The notes under the pieces were generated by a model. It saw nothing but the letters and a program-made list of their open reading frames with translations. It did not search any database and was not told where the DNA came from. This document shows positions 34,734 to 44,131 of a stretch of DNA of 64,000 bases, one piece after another. This DNA is from CAYVMD01 sp964452465 (GTDB lineage Bacteria; Armatimonadota; JACIXR01). The stretch is from assembly GCA_964452465.1 (NCBI GenBank), contig CAYVMD010000004.1, forward strand, positions 1 through 64,000. Reading direction: 5' to 3'. Numbering within the stretch: the first letter of the stretch is position 1; the number at the start of each line of letters is the position of its first letter. Position numbers and translations under genes: made by a program.

Positions 34734-36584
34734 ATGGCAAGATTAGATGCAGTTCCCTGGAAGGATGTGAGGATAGAGGACCGATTTTGGAAGCCTCGGC
34801 TTCAGACATTGAAGGAGGTTACCATCCCCCATCTCTTCAAGATGTTGGAGGAGGTAGGATATTTGCGCAATTTCGAGTTGGCTATCAACCACGCCCACGA
34901 GGGGTACACCGGCAATTTCTGGTTCGATTCCGACCTATACAAGGCGATAGAAGTGGCCTCCTATGCCCTTGCTATCTGGCCGGATCCCCAATTGAGCGAG
35001 AAGCTTGACTACATCATCTCTCTCATCGAAAAAGCCCAAATGCCCGATGGCTATCTAAACACCTATTTCCAGGTAGTGGAGCCGAATAATCGCTGGACCA
35101 ACCTCATGGCCTGCCACGAGCTTTACTGCGCAGGGCATCTGATCGAAGCGGGCGTTGCCCACTACCTTGCCACGGGAAAGCGATCCCTTTTGGATGTTGC
35201 CATCCGTTTCGCCGATCACATAGATTCCGTCTTCGGCGAGGGAAAGCGCCTCGGCTATCCCGGTCACCCTGAGGTGGAATTAGCCCTGGTGAAGTTATAC
35301 AAGATAACGGGAGAAAGACGCTACCTGGAATTGGCGCGTTTCTTCATAGATAAGAGGGGAAGCAAGTACTTCGCCCAGGAGCATAATATCCCCTTGGATC
35401 AATACGATGGCAGGAACCTCCAGGATGATAAACCCATAAGGGAGCAAACGGAGATAGTGGGACACGCAGTGCGTGCTTGCTATCTTATGGCGGGAGCGGC
35501 CGATGTAGCGAGGGAGTTCCAAGACGAGGAATTGTTGGAGGCAGTCAAGCGGATCTGGCGAAACGCAACGGAGAAGAGGATGTATATAACGGGCGGGCTG
35601 GGGAACTCCGCCAGCAATGAGGGCTTCACCGGGGATTACGACCTCCCCAATCGCACCGCCTATCAGGAAACCTGTGCCTCCATCGCTTTCATCCTTTGGG
35701 CACATCGCCTCGCCCTCCTCTCCGGCGAGGCGCAATATGTCGATTCCCTGGAGCGAACCCTCTACAACGCTGCCTTAGCGGGCATCTCCCTTTCCGGCGA
35801 CAAGTTCTTCTACTCTAACCCCTTGGAGAGCGATGGCTCTCACCACCGGCAAGGATGGTTCGGCTGCGCTTGTTGCCCACCCAATATAGCCCGCCTCCTG
35901 GCGAGTTTGGGAGGCTACATCTACGCCACCTCCCCGAAGGGCATATGGGTGAACCTTTATATAAGCAGTTCTGCCGACATCCACCTGGGTGATAAACGCG
36001 TTACCCTTCACCTCCAAACCAATTATCCTTGGGAAGGCAAAGTGCTCATTACTCCTGAGGTAGAGAAGGAAACGCAGTTTGCCCTACACCTCCGCCTTCC
36101 CTCCTGGTGCAAGGATTTTTCCCTCAAGGTAAACGGAAGAAGGATAGCCCGTCCGACCATCGAGAAAGGCTACATCCTGCTCGATAGGCGATGGAAGAAG
36201 GGAGATCAGGTGGAATTAGAATTGGGCATGGAGATATTGAAGATGGTGGCTCATCCTCAAGTTAAGGAGGATTGGAGGAAGGTAGCGCTCCAAAGAGGAC
36301 CGCTGGTATATTGCTTCGAGGAATGCGACCAGCCGATATCCCTGGATAAGATAGCCATCCCCCTATCCGCTCAATTCCAACCCCGCTGGGATGGCAACCT
36401 GTTGGGTGGGATAATGGTTCTGGAGGGGGAAGGCATAACCGACCCCGAGATGGATTGGACAGGGCGCCTTTATCAAGAGGCAATGCCCCCTAAGAAGATA
36501 AAGGTACGGGCAATCCCCTATTACGCCTGGGATAACCGCCAACCCTGCGCGATGAAGGTCTGGCTGCCGTTTTCTTTGCTTTAA
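34734..36584 (+). CDS. GH127 beta-L-arabinofuranosidase-like enzyme
   Basis: A glycosidase of about 616 aa of family GH127/DUF1680. The zinc and catalytic residues of the Bifidobacterium enzyme HypBA1 are present: Glu312 and Cys314 (YQETCAS), Cys380 and Cys381 (GCACCPPN), and a candidate acid/base Glu296 (SNEGF). The (alpha/alpha)6 barrel is followed by beta-jellyrolls (LRLPSWCKDFSLKVNG). It releases L-arabinofuranose from plant glycans. The start at 34734 has a strong AGGAGGTG. However, the frame stays open to ATG 34632, and the extra 34 residues (YWLIYIFFVAQFPLPSLLGQA) look like a signal peptide, so a secreted longer form is possible. Confidence 0.9.
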   Translation: MARLDAVPWKDVRIEDRFWKPRLQTLKEVTIPHLFKMLEEVGYLRNFELAINHAHEGYTGNFWFDSDLYKAIEVASYALAIWPDPQLSEKLDYIISLIEKAQMPDGYLNTYFQVVEPNNRWTNLMACHELYCAGHLIEAGVAHYLATGKRSLLDVAIRFADHIDSVFGEGKRLGYPGHPEVELALVKLYKITGERRYLELARFFIDKRGSKYFAQEHNIPLDQYDGRNLQDDKPIREQTEIVGHAVRACYLMAGAADVAREFQDEELLEAVKRIWRNATEKRMYITGGLGNSASNEGFTGDYDLPNRTAYQETCASIAFILWAHRLALLSGEAQYVDSLERTLYNAALAGISLSGDKFFYSNPLESDGSHHRQGWFGCACCPPNIARLLASLGGYIYATSPKGIWVNLYISSSADIHLGDKRVTLHLQTNYPWEGKVLITPEVEKETQFALHLRLPSWCKDFSLKVNGRRIARPTIEKGYILLDRRWKKGDQVELELGMEILKMVAHPQVKEDWRKVALQRGPLVYCFEECDQPISLDKIAIPLSAQFQPRWDGNLLGGIMVLEGEGITDPEMDWTGRLYQEAMPPKKIKVRAIPYYAWDNRQPCAMKVWLPFSLL

Positions 36585-36591
36585 AATTTAT

Positions 36592-36630
36592 TTGCCCACA
36601 TAAGATAATAGCCTCTATAATTTATTATAG
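36592..36630 (+). promoter_or_regulatory. Promoter with palindromic operator (candidate Zur/Fur-type box) of the zinc operon
   Basis: TTGCCC (36592-36597), an 18-nt spacer and TATAAT (36616-36621) form the promoter. CTATAAT-TT-ATTATAG (36615-36630) is a perfect 7-2-7 inverted repeat that covers the -10 box and ends at the start codon. Its position before zinc-uptake genes and its AT-rich symmetry suggest a zinc-responsive repressor of the Fur family. Binding would block transcription when zinc is plentiful. Confidence 0.65.
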
Positions 36631-36951
36631 ATGAAGGCAGGAAGGGGTTGTGTTAATACCTGGATACCCAAGGTAAGGATCGGCTTATTGGTGGTCGTCC
36701 TGCTATTTATCGCTCTGGGCGACCTCTTCCATCCCCATGCCATTGCCACAAATAACTCCTCGCTTTCCTCTACCTCGTCCTGCGCCATTTGCCAAATGCA
36801 ACTCGCCTCCTCAGGGGCAGACCTTCCTTTAATAAACCCCCACCTCATCTTCCCCTTACTTGAAGTCTCTTCTCAACTTCCTCCCTCAACCCTTCCTTGC
36901 GAAGGGGTAACCTTTACCTCCTCCATCCGCGCCCCTCCTTCCCTAGCCTAA
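36631..36951 (+). CDS. Small secreted or membrane protein with CxxC, first gene of the zinc operon
   Basis: A 106-aa protein with one hydrophobic segment (about 17-30: IGLLVVVLLFIALGDLF) followed by HPH, a serine-rich stretch and SCAICQ, then a proline-rich tail. I do not recognise a family, but short proteins with one helix and a C-x-x-C near metal-transport genes are common and could bind zinc. It starts at the edge of the operator, so its transcript is nearly leaderless. The gap to the porin gene is 56 nt, with no terminator seen. Confidence 0.55.
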   Translation: MKAGRGCVNTWIPKVRIGLLVVVLLFIALGDLFHPHAIATNNSSLSSTSSCAICQMQLASSGADLPLINPHLIFPLLEVSSQLPPSTLPCEGVTFTSSIRAPPSLA

Positions 36952-37007
36952 TCCTTTTGGACTCACCTGCTCTTCCATTTTAAAAAACTCCCAGGAGGTG
37001 ATTTTCC

Positions 37008-38087
37008 ATGCGATGGTTATTTGTATTGGCTTGTCTCTTCTCCCTATCCTTACCATTCGCCTTTGCACAAGGGGAAAACCAGGAGGAATACACCGAGGAA
37101 GTGAGCTATGAGGCTCCTCCCCCTCGAGGAGGAGTAGCGAAAGCCCTGCAACTGCCCGAGATAAGCATCATAGGAAATCTTCAAATTTTATTCTCCTCCA
37201 ATAAGGAGGAGGAAGGACGAAACGAGGTAAGGCTAAAAGAGGTGGAGCTTGCCTTACAAAGCTACATCTATCCCACGATTAGAGGGGATGTTATCCTCTG
37301 CACTCACGAGGAGATGGAGAACGGCGAAAGGCACAGCCATACCCATGTAGAGGAAGGGTATGTGAGCTTCCTCAATTTGGGGAAGGGATTTCAATTGTTT
37401 GCAGGAAGGATGCGCATCGGCTTCGGAAAGGAGAATCGCATTCATCCCCATCATAGGCTTTATGTGGATAACCCCCTCGTTTTGACCAACTTCTTCAGCA
37501 AGGAGGGCTTAATCGGAGATGGGGCAACCCTCGCCTATTTGATCCCCGCTAAACGCTTCCTCCGACTCGATCTCTCCACTTGGCAGGTCGTCTCCCCCTC
37601 CCCGGACGAAGGGCTACCCGGTTTGGAGAAAACCTTCCATACCGTCAGGCTTTGGACATCTTCCCAATCGGGAGGAGGGGAATTGGAGAGCGGGGTTTCC
37701 TTCGGTAAAGGAAGCGGGGGCAATGCCCCCAAACTCTACGGCTTCGATATTACCTATAAGCGATGGCCAGGTGCCTTCGGTAGGGACATTTTGAGAAGCG
37801 AGGTGATGTGGGGGAAGGGTAGGGATGGAGAGACGAGGCTAGGCTTTTACATCCTTGGCACTCATAAATTCACCAAGTACTGGGAAGGAGGCTTTCGCCT
37901 GGACAACACCCAATTGGTAACGGGCGGAACGGGGAAGGCTTTCTCCTTATTCGCCTCCAATTACCTCACCGAAACCACCTTCCTTCGCTTTCAATATCAG
38001 TATCGCGATCTGCCCTCGGGGAGCGATAACTTCCTCTGGGCACAGGTCGTATTCGGCATGGGTCCTCACGCCCATCCCATCGAATAA
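37008..38087 (+). CDS. Histidine-rich outer-membrane porin-like protein, probable zinc channel
   Basis: A 359-aa protein. The signal peptide (about 1-20) is followed by a beta-barrel pattern of alternating residues to the end. Histidines cluster in predicted loops: HTHV near 109-113 within ERHSHTHVEEGY, HPHHR near 147, and a C-terminal GPHAHP. No TonB box or plug is visible, so diffusion rather than active uptake is inferred. It is followed 15 nt later by znuA and preceded by the operator and small CxxC protein. AGGAGGTGAT precedes ATG 37008. The family is unnamed to me; the zinc role rests on context. Confidence 0.7.
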   Translation: MRWLFVLACLFSLSLPFAFAQGENQEEYTEEVSYEAPPPRGGVAKALQLPEISIIGNLQILFSSNKEEEGRNEVRLKEVELALQSYIYPTIRGDVILCTHEEMENGERHSHTHVEEGYVSFLNLGKGFQLFAGRMRIGFGKENRIHPHHRLYVDNPLVLTNFFSKEGLIGDGATLAYLIPAKRFLRLDLSTWQVVSPSPDEGLPGLEKTFHTVRLWTSSQSGGGELESGVSFGKGSGGNAPKLYGFDITYKRWPGAFGRDILRSEVMWGKGRDGETRLGFYILGTHKFTKYWEGGFRLDNTQLVTGGTGKAFSLFASNYLTETTFLRFQYQYRDLPSGSDNFLWAQVVFGMGPHAHPIE

Positions 38088-38102
38088 TAGGAGGTTATAG
38101 AG

Positions 38103-38999
38103 ATGCGCTTTTGGAAAATTCTGCTTCCCTTGCTTCTTTTCTCGCCCCTATGGGCAAAGGTGAAGGTCGTCTGCACCATTCCCACCCTATCCTCCATAGC
38201 CCGGGAGATAGGCGGGAAGGAAGTGGAGATCGTAACCTTAGCGCCCGGGGAAAGGGATCCCCATTATGTTGAGCCTCGCCCCAGTTTGGTGGTTCACCTA
38301 AGAAACGCCGACCTATTAGTGAAGGTAGGGATGGACCTGGATATGTGGGTGGACTCCCTGGTGGATGCATCGGGAAACAGGAAGATTATGTGGGGTTCGC
38401 CTGGCTATGTAGATTGCTCCGTGGGTATTAAGAGGCTGGAGGTACCGAAGGGAAGGGTGGATATGAAGAAGGGGGAGATACACATCTACGGCAATCCCCA
38501 TTATTGGCTCAGCCCCGCCAATGGCGAGATCATCGCCCGAAACATCACGGAGGGGCTATCCAGGGTGGATCCCCAACATAAGGCATACTTTCAGGACAAC
38601 TACGAGTCGTTCGTGAAAAGACTAAGGGAAAAGGCAAACGCTTGGAAGAAAGAGCTTGCTCCCTTCGAGGGAACTCCCTTCGTCTCTTATCACCGAAGTT
38701 TCTCTTACTTTGCCCCCTACTTTGGCTTGAGGTTCTTCGGCACCCTGGAGCCAAAGCCGGGCATCCCTCCCTCCAGCACCCATGTGGCTCAACTGATACA
38801 GGACATGAAGTCGGCAGGCGTCAAATTGATACTCCTTGAGACCTATTATCCGAGGAAGTTCGCCGATGTCGTGGCGAAGGAGACAGGAGCGAAGGTAGTG
38901 GTGGTGCCCGCCGCTGTAGGGGCTCAGAAAGGGGTTGACGATTACTTCTCCCTCTTTGACCACCTCGTTTCCACCATAAGGAAGGCTTTGAGGGGGTGA
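38103..38999 (+). CDS. znuA: Zinc/manganese ABC transporter substrate-binding protein ZnuA-like
   Basis: A 298-aa cluster A-I metal-binding protein with a signal peptide (about 1-18). Metal ligands: His54 (DPHYVEP), His133 (NPHYWLSP), His197 (SYHRS), and an acidic fourth ligand (Glu246 or Asp279). The typical His-rich loop of ZnuA is missing. It captures divalent metal in the periplasm and delivers it to ZnuB. The stop overlaps the upstream extension of znuC. Zinc is favoured over manganese from the three His ligands and the neighbouring operator and porin. Confidence 0.88.
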   Translation: MRFWKILLPLLLFSPLWAKVKVVCTIPTLSSIAREIGGKEVEIVTLAPGERDPHYVEPRPSLVVHLRNADLLVKVGMDLDMWVDSLVDASGNRKIMWGSPGYVDCSVGIKRLEVPKGRVDMKKGEIHIYGNPHYWLSPANGEIIARNITEGLSRVDPQHKAYFQDNYESFVKRLREKANAWKKELAPFEGTPFVSYHRSFSYFAPYFGLRFFGTLEPKPGIPPSSTHVAQLIQDMKSAGVKLILLETYYPRKFADVVAKETGAKVVVVPAAVGAQKGVDDYFSLFDHLVSTIRKALRG

Positions 39000-39004
39000 A
39001 GGGA

Positions 39005-39712
39005 ATGGGGGAACCGTTATTGGAATTTAAGGATGCCCAACTCGGTTACGGTAGGGAGGTCATCCTCCCTGCCGTAAACCTCCTCATAGAAAGGGGTGAT
39101 TTCCTGGGCATTGTGGGACCGAATGGCGCAGGCAAGACAACTCTCCTCAGGACGATCGCCGGGATAATACCCCCTCTAAAAGGAGAGGTGATTTTCCACC
39201 GGGAGAGGCTTTCCCTCGGCTATGTCCCCCAAAGGGCAGTTTTGGACGAGACCTTCCCCCTCAATACATTGGAGATCGTGCTGATGGGACTGTACCCCAA
39301 GGTGGGAGTCCTACGACGAGTGGGCAAACTAAAGGATAAAGCGATGGAAGCTCTGAGGCTTGTAGGCATGGGGGATATAGCTTTTCACCTCTATAGAGAG
39401 CTCTCCGGTGGGCAGAAACAAAAGGTCCTCCTTGCTCGGGCACTGGTGCAGGAGCCAGAGATCCTGCTGTTGGATGAGCCCATCACCGACCTGGATATAA
39501 ATTCCCAGAGGAGCATATTAGATTTCCTATCCCAACTCAACAAGGAGAAGGGGATCACCATCCTCCTCGTGAGCCATCTCGTAGATGTGGTCCTGGAGAG
39601 AGCGAACAAGTTAGCCTTATTGGGAGACGGACGCCTTATAAGCGGACCTAAGGAGGAGATCCTCCGGGAAGGGTTCTTTCCCCCTTTGGGTGAACTCAGA
39701 AAGGGGAGTTGA
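39005..39712 (+). CDS. znuC: Zinc ABC transporter ATPase ZnuC-like
   Basis: An ABC ATPase of 235 aa: Walker A GPNGAGKT (38-45), LSGGQ (133-137), Walker B LLLDEP (154-159) and the VSHL switch. It energises the ZnuB permease. ATG 39005 follows GGGGGTGAAGG, which overlaps the znuA stop; GTG 38996 is an alternative. Its 3' end is 5 nt before ATG of the permease gene. Metal type is inferred from the operon. Confidence 0.92.
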   Translation: MGEPLLEFKDAQLGYGREVILPAVNLLIERGDFLGIVGPNGAGKTTLLRTIAGIIPPLKGEVIFHRERLSLGYVPQRAVLDETFPLNTLEIVLMGLYPKVGVLRRVGKLKDKAMEALRLVGMGDIAFHLYRELSGGQKQKVLLARALVQEPEILLLDEPITDLDINSQRSILDFLSQLNKEKGITILLVSHLVDVVLERANKLALLGDGRLISGPKEEILREGFFPPLGELRKGS

Positions 39713-39717
39713 TAGAA

Positions 39718-40536
39718 ATGTCCCCCTTCTTGGAAGCCTTCTCCTTCCCCTTTATGCGCAACGCCCTGTGGGGCGCCCTTCTCATCGGTAGCGTCAGCGC
39801 CTTGGTGGGGGTCTATGTGGTCCTCAGGCGAATGGCTTTCCTCGGGATAAGTTTGGCACAGTTCTCCTCCCTCGGCGTAGCATTAGCCCTTTTCTTCGAT
39901 CTCAATCCCTCTCTCCTTTCCATCCTCCTCGTCTTCCTCGCCATCTTCCTCCTCACCTTGCTAACCAGAGGGAGGGAAAAGGTCCCCCGGGAAGGGCTGA
40001 CGGGCGCTACTTATGCCTTCGCCCTCGCCTTTTCCCTCCTCCTTCTCTCGAAGAGCGCCAAAGGAGAGGCAGGGGTTTTGGAGAGCCTCTTCGGCAACCT
40101 CCTCGCCATTCATAGGAGCGACATAATGACCCTTCTCATCGCATTCATCCCGGTTGCCCTCGTCTACCTCCTCTTCAATAAAGAGCTGACCTTCGTCTCC
40201 TTCGACGAGGAAACGGCAAGGGCGATGGGGATAAAGACATCCATCTGGAACCTTCTGTTCTATCTCACCGTGGGTTTGGTGCTAGCCCTCTCCACCCGTT
40301 TAGCGGGCGTCTTCTTCTCCTTCTCCATGCTGGTCGTCCCTCCCTTCTCCGCCCTCCTCGTCGCTCGCAGATTTAATGTTCTCTTCCCTCTCTCCTGTAT
40401 CGTCGCGGTGCTATCCTCCCTCTTGGGGCTCTACCTCTCCTACATTTGGGATCTGCCGCCCAGCGGAACTATCGTAGCGCTCTGCTTCGCCTTTCTTTTG
40501 ATCCTGCTCCTTGTTAATCGTATAAGGGGAAAATGA
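39718..40536 (+). CDS. znuB: Zinc ABC transporter permease ZnuB-like
   Basis: A 272-aa ABC-3 family permease with about 8-9 transmembrane helices; the conserved VLRRMAFLGISLAQFSSLGVALA opening and LAGVFFSFSMLVVPPFSALLVA block are visible. It forms the inner-membrane channel of the ZnuABC importer. ATG 39718 follows GGGGAG; the TTG at 39709 is less likely. It is the last gene of the operon and converges on the large gene at 40550, with a 26-bp palindrome between the stops. Confidence 0.92.
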   Translation: MSPFLEAFSFPFMRNALWGALLIGSVSALVGVYVVLRRMAFLGISLAQFSSLGVALALFFDLNPSLLSILLVFLAIFLLTLLTRGREKVPREGLTGATYAFALAFSLLLLSKSAKGEAGVLESLFGNLLAIHRSDIMTLLIAFIPVALVYLLFNKELTFVSFDEETARAMGIKTSIWNLLFYLTVGLVLALSTRLAGVFFSFSMLVVPPFSALLVARRFNVLFPLSCIVAVLSSLLGLYLSYIWDLPPSGTIVALCFAFLLILLLVNRIRGK

Positions 40537-40539
40537 AAA

Positions 40540-40565
40540 GAGGAGGAACCTATAGGTTCCTCCTC
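40540..40565 (-). terminator. Perfect 26-bp palindrome acting as terminator
   Basis: GAGGAGGAACCTA and TAGGTTCCTCCTC are joined without a loop spacer (40540-40565). On the minus strand a T-rich tract (TTTTCATTTT) follows, so it terminates the three-gene operon ending at 40550. The stem includes that gene's last codons. It also lies 3 nt after the znuB stop and may block read-through on the other strand. Confidence 0.8.
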
Positions 40566-43500
40566 ACAACCACTACATCCCCTGGCCTTATCTTCAAGAG
40601 AAGGCGATCCTCCTCCCCTACGCGTCGCACCTTTACCTCCTCCTGACCTATTCTCTCTCCATCCCAGATCAGAAAGTACCTACTCCCCTCCAAATGATTC
40701 ACCGCCATCACCTCCCCTTCCACGGTGAAGGGATTGGTATTGTATATCGTCCAAACCGCTTTCCCATCTTGTTTCTCGGGGAAATAATTAGCATAAACCC
40801 CTTCCATCAAAGTGGGAACGAGCGGTTGGGGGGAGAGGGAAGTGAAGCATTCCGCGTTCTCCTTCATTATCCTGTGGAAATTCCTTATATACTCCCTTAC
40901 CTCCTCGCTGAACCATTCCTGGGTTCCCTCCAGCCAAATCCCCTCCCCATTGAAGAGGACCCGCTTAACCGCCTGCACGTTAGAACCCAAGGGCTGGTCG
41001 CAAACTATTATCTCGAAGGTCTTGAAATCGGGGAAGACGAAGCGGTAAAGGTTGAGATGGTGAGGGGATAGTTCATCGCTTATAGAGGAAATGGCGTAGG
41101 TAAAACTGCCATCCTGATACTGACTGGTTATGTCCGCAGGGCTTTCCTCCGTGTAGATTACCACATCTCCTCCCAGCGCTTCCCTTATCCTTTTTACCAT
41201 CCCCAACTCCCCATCTACGGGCGCCGAGGGGAGCGCATGACCGTGGCGGGGATTCCAACAAAGCCTTCCCTCAAAGGCGAAGCCATATTCGTCTATATAA
41301 TAGCCATTCGCTCCCGTTTCCTCCTTCACCCTCTTATAGGTCTTGGAGAGATAATCCCTCCATCCCTCCACCCAAGGGCACATATTGAAACTGGGGGCGA
41401 AAAAGGGAAAGGGTTTGCCCTCCCTATTCAGTATCTGCCACTCCTCGCCCTTCGCTTTCCCCAGGTTGGACTCCGGATCAACGAGATAGCCTTCGATATA
41501 TAGCCCCACTGGTATACCCTTCGCTTGGGCTTCCTTTATCGCTCGGTGGAAATTCTCCAACCCACCCAGCGCCTCCCAGTGATCGTAATCTCCCACCCTT
41601 CCATACTCCCTCGTCCAAGCCCAATCGAAGATGTGGAGATAGTCTATACCGCCGAATAATCCTTCGTCCTCTTTTATAGCCTCCTCCATGCGGAACCTCT
41701 TCTCTTCCTCGTCGAAGATTATGCTCTTCTTCGGCATGTGAAAATGCAGAAATTGCTGGCGGAAATTGAAGACCCTTCGGAACCATTCCTTCCGCTCCAC
41801 CGCCGGCTTATACCAAGAATCCTTCCATTTTATATAAACCTGGAGTTGTTGGCGCCAATCCCCCTTGTGCAAGCCTATTACCGCTGAGGGTAACCTCCAC
41901 TCCTCCTTGCCCAAATCCCTCACCAGGTACTCCACCGCCATCGCTCCTTCGTTTCCCTTCTTCTCCAAGCGATACCACTTGGGGAACGCCTCCAAATCCT
42001 CGGTGCGAAGGTATATCCCGCCCCCATTGCCGAAGGAGAAAAAGCCCATAATCTGGAGAGGAAACGCTCCACCGTAAAATTCCCGAAAACTCCAGTCCTT
42101 ATTGCTTATCGCCCCTCCCTTACAGGGGTAGAAGTAATAAGTGTCCTGGGGAGAGGCAATCGCTATCCCCCTAAGGAGAGGGAACCCCGCTTCCACCCGC
42201 ACGGATTCAGTCCCTGCATTCGCAAGGGTTAAAGTAAACACAAACTCCCCTCCCTCCCTTGGTTGGACCTCCAAGAGGAAGCGAAGGCGGACATCCCTTT
42301 CATATTTCCCCCTTATCTCCACCTTTTCTCCCTTCTTCTCCACCCCATCGATCCGGAAATCGCGAGAGTTTACTTCCTTTCCGTTCACCTTCAAGATGAA
42401 AAGGGGAGAGGGTTCGATCCTCATGTCCTTGAAGAGGTAGTTATTCTTGATTTCCCTCCACCCTAATCCCTTCCCTACATCCAAAACTACCTTCCCCTCT
42501 TTCATGCTTATCGTGGCCGTCCCCTTCTCCACCTTGATAGTGGTAGGTAGGGAAGGAAGGCTCCCCTTGGTGCGGGCGACGGGCGGGGTCTTCACCTTCA
42601 TCTCCTTAAAGGCAGGGCCCTCCCTGGTATCGAGGGTAACCCCAAAGAGGATGAAGGAGGCATTTCTCATCCCGTCCAATATCTGGATCTCCCTTAATTC
42701 CTTCCTCGCCCCCACGCTGTACACATCCACTCCCCTAACCACCTCATATCTTCCACTGCTCAATCGCCGAGGGAAGACTTCATCCCAATCGCCATCCCCA
42801 TAGAGCAACCTCACCTTCAACCTCTCCACCTGATGGATCTTCATCATCTCCCCACCACCAAAGCCGGGCTCCTCCCAGAGGGGGAGATCGGCGCCCAGGA
42901 GTAGGTAGATCTCCTTGTAATTTCCTCTCAGGGGCAGGGAAAGAGTTTCCTTACCCTCCCTCGTAGTAGCATAACCTCCTCTTTCGCTCACTCGGAAGGG
43001 AATGCTCCCTACCGAGATCACGGGAGAAGAGAACCATCCCTGGAACCTCAACCTTTGCCCAATAATTCCCCTATCCAGGTTGCACAGGGCGGATATATCC
43101 AAGGAAGTTTGGGGAGGGGCAAACTCCCCCTTCTTGTGGGGAAGGATATCCGCCAAGTCAGGGACGGGTCTTCGCGTATGGAAGGCGATCCTCGAGACCT
43201 CCACCTCCCCTTCTCCCCTGCTTTGCAGTTGGAGGGCGATCGTCTTTACCTCCTCTATTCCGCAGGGAGCGATCTTTACATGCCACTTTCCATCGTCATC
43301 CAAGCCAGAAAGGAGGATGGGAAAGCTCTCCTGAGGTGCCTTCCCTCCTGGAGCGCTCGCTATGTAGATGAAATAATCGTTTAGGAGATAGATGTTGCGG
43401 GCACGATAGCGCACCTCCAACCAGCGATAGCCTCGGAGGGGCTCTGGCAAATCAAACGCCCACTTCATCCCCTTTCCCGCCTCCCTCACGAAGAAGAGGA

Positions 43501-44131
43501 TGCCCTCCCTCTTTTCAACGCCGAAATCCCTGGCAGGATTGCCTAACCAGGTGGGCTGAGAAATCCACGAACCTTCCTCGATCCTTATCTCCTTGCTTTC
43601 CTCCGGCAAAGGGGACATCACTCCCTCCGGTGGAGTGTCGGTGAGCTCTATTCGCTCGATATAGAGATGGGCATCTCCTCTTTCATCCGCCTGCACCTGG
43701 AGCGCCATCTCCGTCAAGAAAGGACCTATAAAATATTCCGTTAGATCCACCACCAATGTATGCCATTCCCCATCGGACTGAAACATCTCGGATCGAAAGC
43801 GAACTCCCTCAGGATGTCTTCCATCGTTTACCCAAAGGACATAATCCCCCTTCTCGGTGGCACAATTCACCAAGCGATACCTCACGACGAGGAAATTAAA
43901 GGCGTTCACATCCACATAGAGGGACCTTCGCCACTTCATCCCCTTCCCCACCTCTCCTACGAAGAAATCGGCGAAGGAATCGGTTTGCCTTATCCCGCAT
44001 ATCTCAGCGGGATTACCCAGCCAATCCCGCCTCGCCTCCCACTGGGAGAGTTGGGAGAAATCCTCCCTCCAACCTCCTCCGAACGAGAAGACCACGGCTA
44101 AAAGGGGCAAAAACAAAAGGAGGATCTTCAC
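40550..44131 (-). CDS. Secreted giant TIM-barrel glycosidase-like protein (paralog of the 21400 gene)
   Basis: A 1193-aa protein. The signal peptide (1-18) is followed by two tandem carbohydrate-binding jellyrolls (about 20-165 and 180-320) that repeat the string WLGNPA and GKGMKW, so they arose by duplication. A further beta region leads to a TIM barrel (about 800-1110: YLHIFDWAWTREYGR, IPVGLYIEGY, GYYIDEYGF, CWNPRHGHALP, YTEESPADI) and a beta cap. Candidate catalytic acids are in YIDEYG and YTEES. It pairs with the DUF6259-like protein at 21400-24843. The ATG overlaps the phosphotriesterase-like stop (ATGA). Confidence 0.72.
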   Translation of the reverse strand: MKILLLFLPLLAVVFSFGGGWREDFSQLSQWEARRDWLGNPAEICGIRQTDSFADFFVGEVGKGMKWRRSLYVDVNAFNFLVVRYRLVNCATEKGDYVLWVNDGRHPEGVRFRSEMFQSDGEWHTLVVDLTEYFIGPFLTEMALQVQADERGDAHLYIERIELTDTPPEGVMSPLPEESKEIRIEEGSWISQPTWLGNPARDFGVEKREGILFFVREAGKGMKWAFDLPEPLRGYRWLEVRYRARNIYLLNDYFIYIASAPGGKAPQESFPILLSGLDDDGKWHVKIAPCGIEEVKTIALQLQSRGEGEVEVSRIAFHTRRPVPDLADILPHKKGEFAPPQTSLDISALCNLDRGIIGQRLRFQGWFSSPVISVGSIPFRVSERGGYATTREGKETLSLPLRGNYKEIYLLLGADLPLWEEPGFGGGEMMKIHQVERLKVRLLYGDGDWDEVFPRRLSSGRYEVVRGVDVYSVGARKELREIQILDGMRNASFILFGVTLDTREGPAFKEMKVKTPPVARTKGSLPSLPTTIKVEKGTATISMKEGKVVLDVGKGLGWREIKNNYLFKDMRIEPSPLFILKVNGKEVNSRDFRIDGVEKKGEKVEIRGKYERDVRLRFLLEVQPREGGEFVFTLTLANAGTESVRVEAGFPLLRGIAIASPQDTYYFYPCKGGAISNKDWSFREFYGGAFPLQIMGFFSFGNGGGIYLRTEDLEAFPKWYRLEKKGNEGAMAVEYLVRDLGKEEWRLPSAVIGLHKGDWRQQLQVYIKWKDSWYKPAVERKEWFRRVFNFRQQFLHFHMPKKSIIFDEEEKRFRMEEAIKEDEGLFGGIDYLHIFDWAWTREYGRVGDYDHWEALGGLENFHRAIKEAQAKGIPVGLYIEGYLVDPESNLGKAKGEEWQILNREGKPFPFFAPSFNMCPWVEGWRDYLSKTYKRVKEETGANGYYIDEYGFAFEGRLCWNPRHGHALPSAPVDGELGMVKRIREALGGDVVIYTEESPADITSQYQDGSFTYAISSISDELSPHHLNLYRFVFPDFKTFEIIVCDQPLGSNVQAVKRVLFNGEGIWLEGTQEWFSEEVREYIRNFHRIMKENAECFTSLSPQPLVPTLMEGVYANYFPEKQDGKAVWTIYNTNPFTVEGEVMAVNHLEGSRYFLIWDGERIGQEEVKVRRVGEEDRLLLKIRPGDVVVVRRNL

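Noticed and set aside
40540..40565. 26-bp palindrome as a mobile-element end or recombination site
   Set aside because: A T-tract and its position at convergent gene ends explain it as a terminator.
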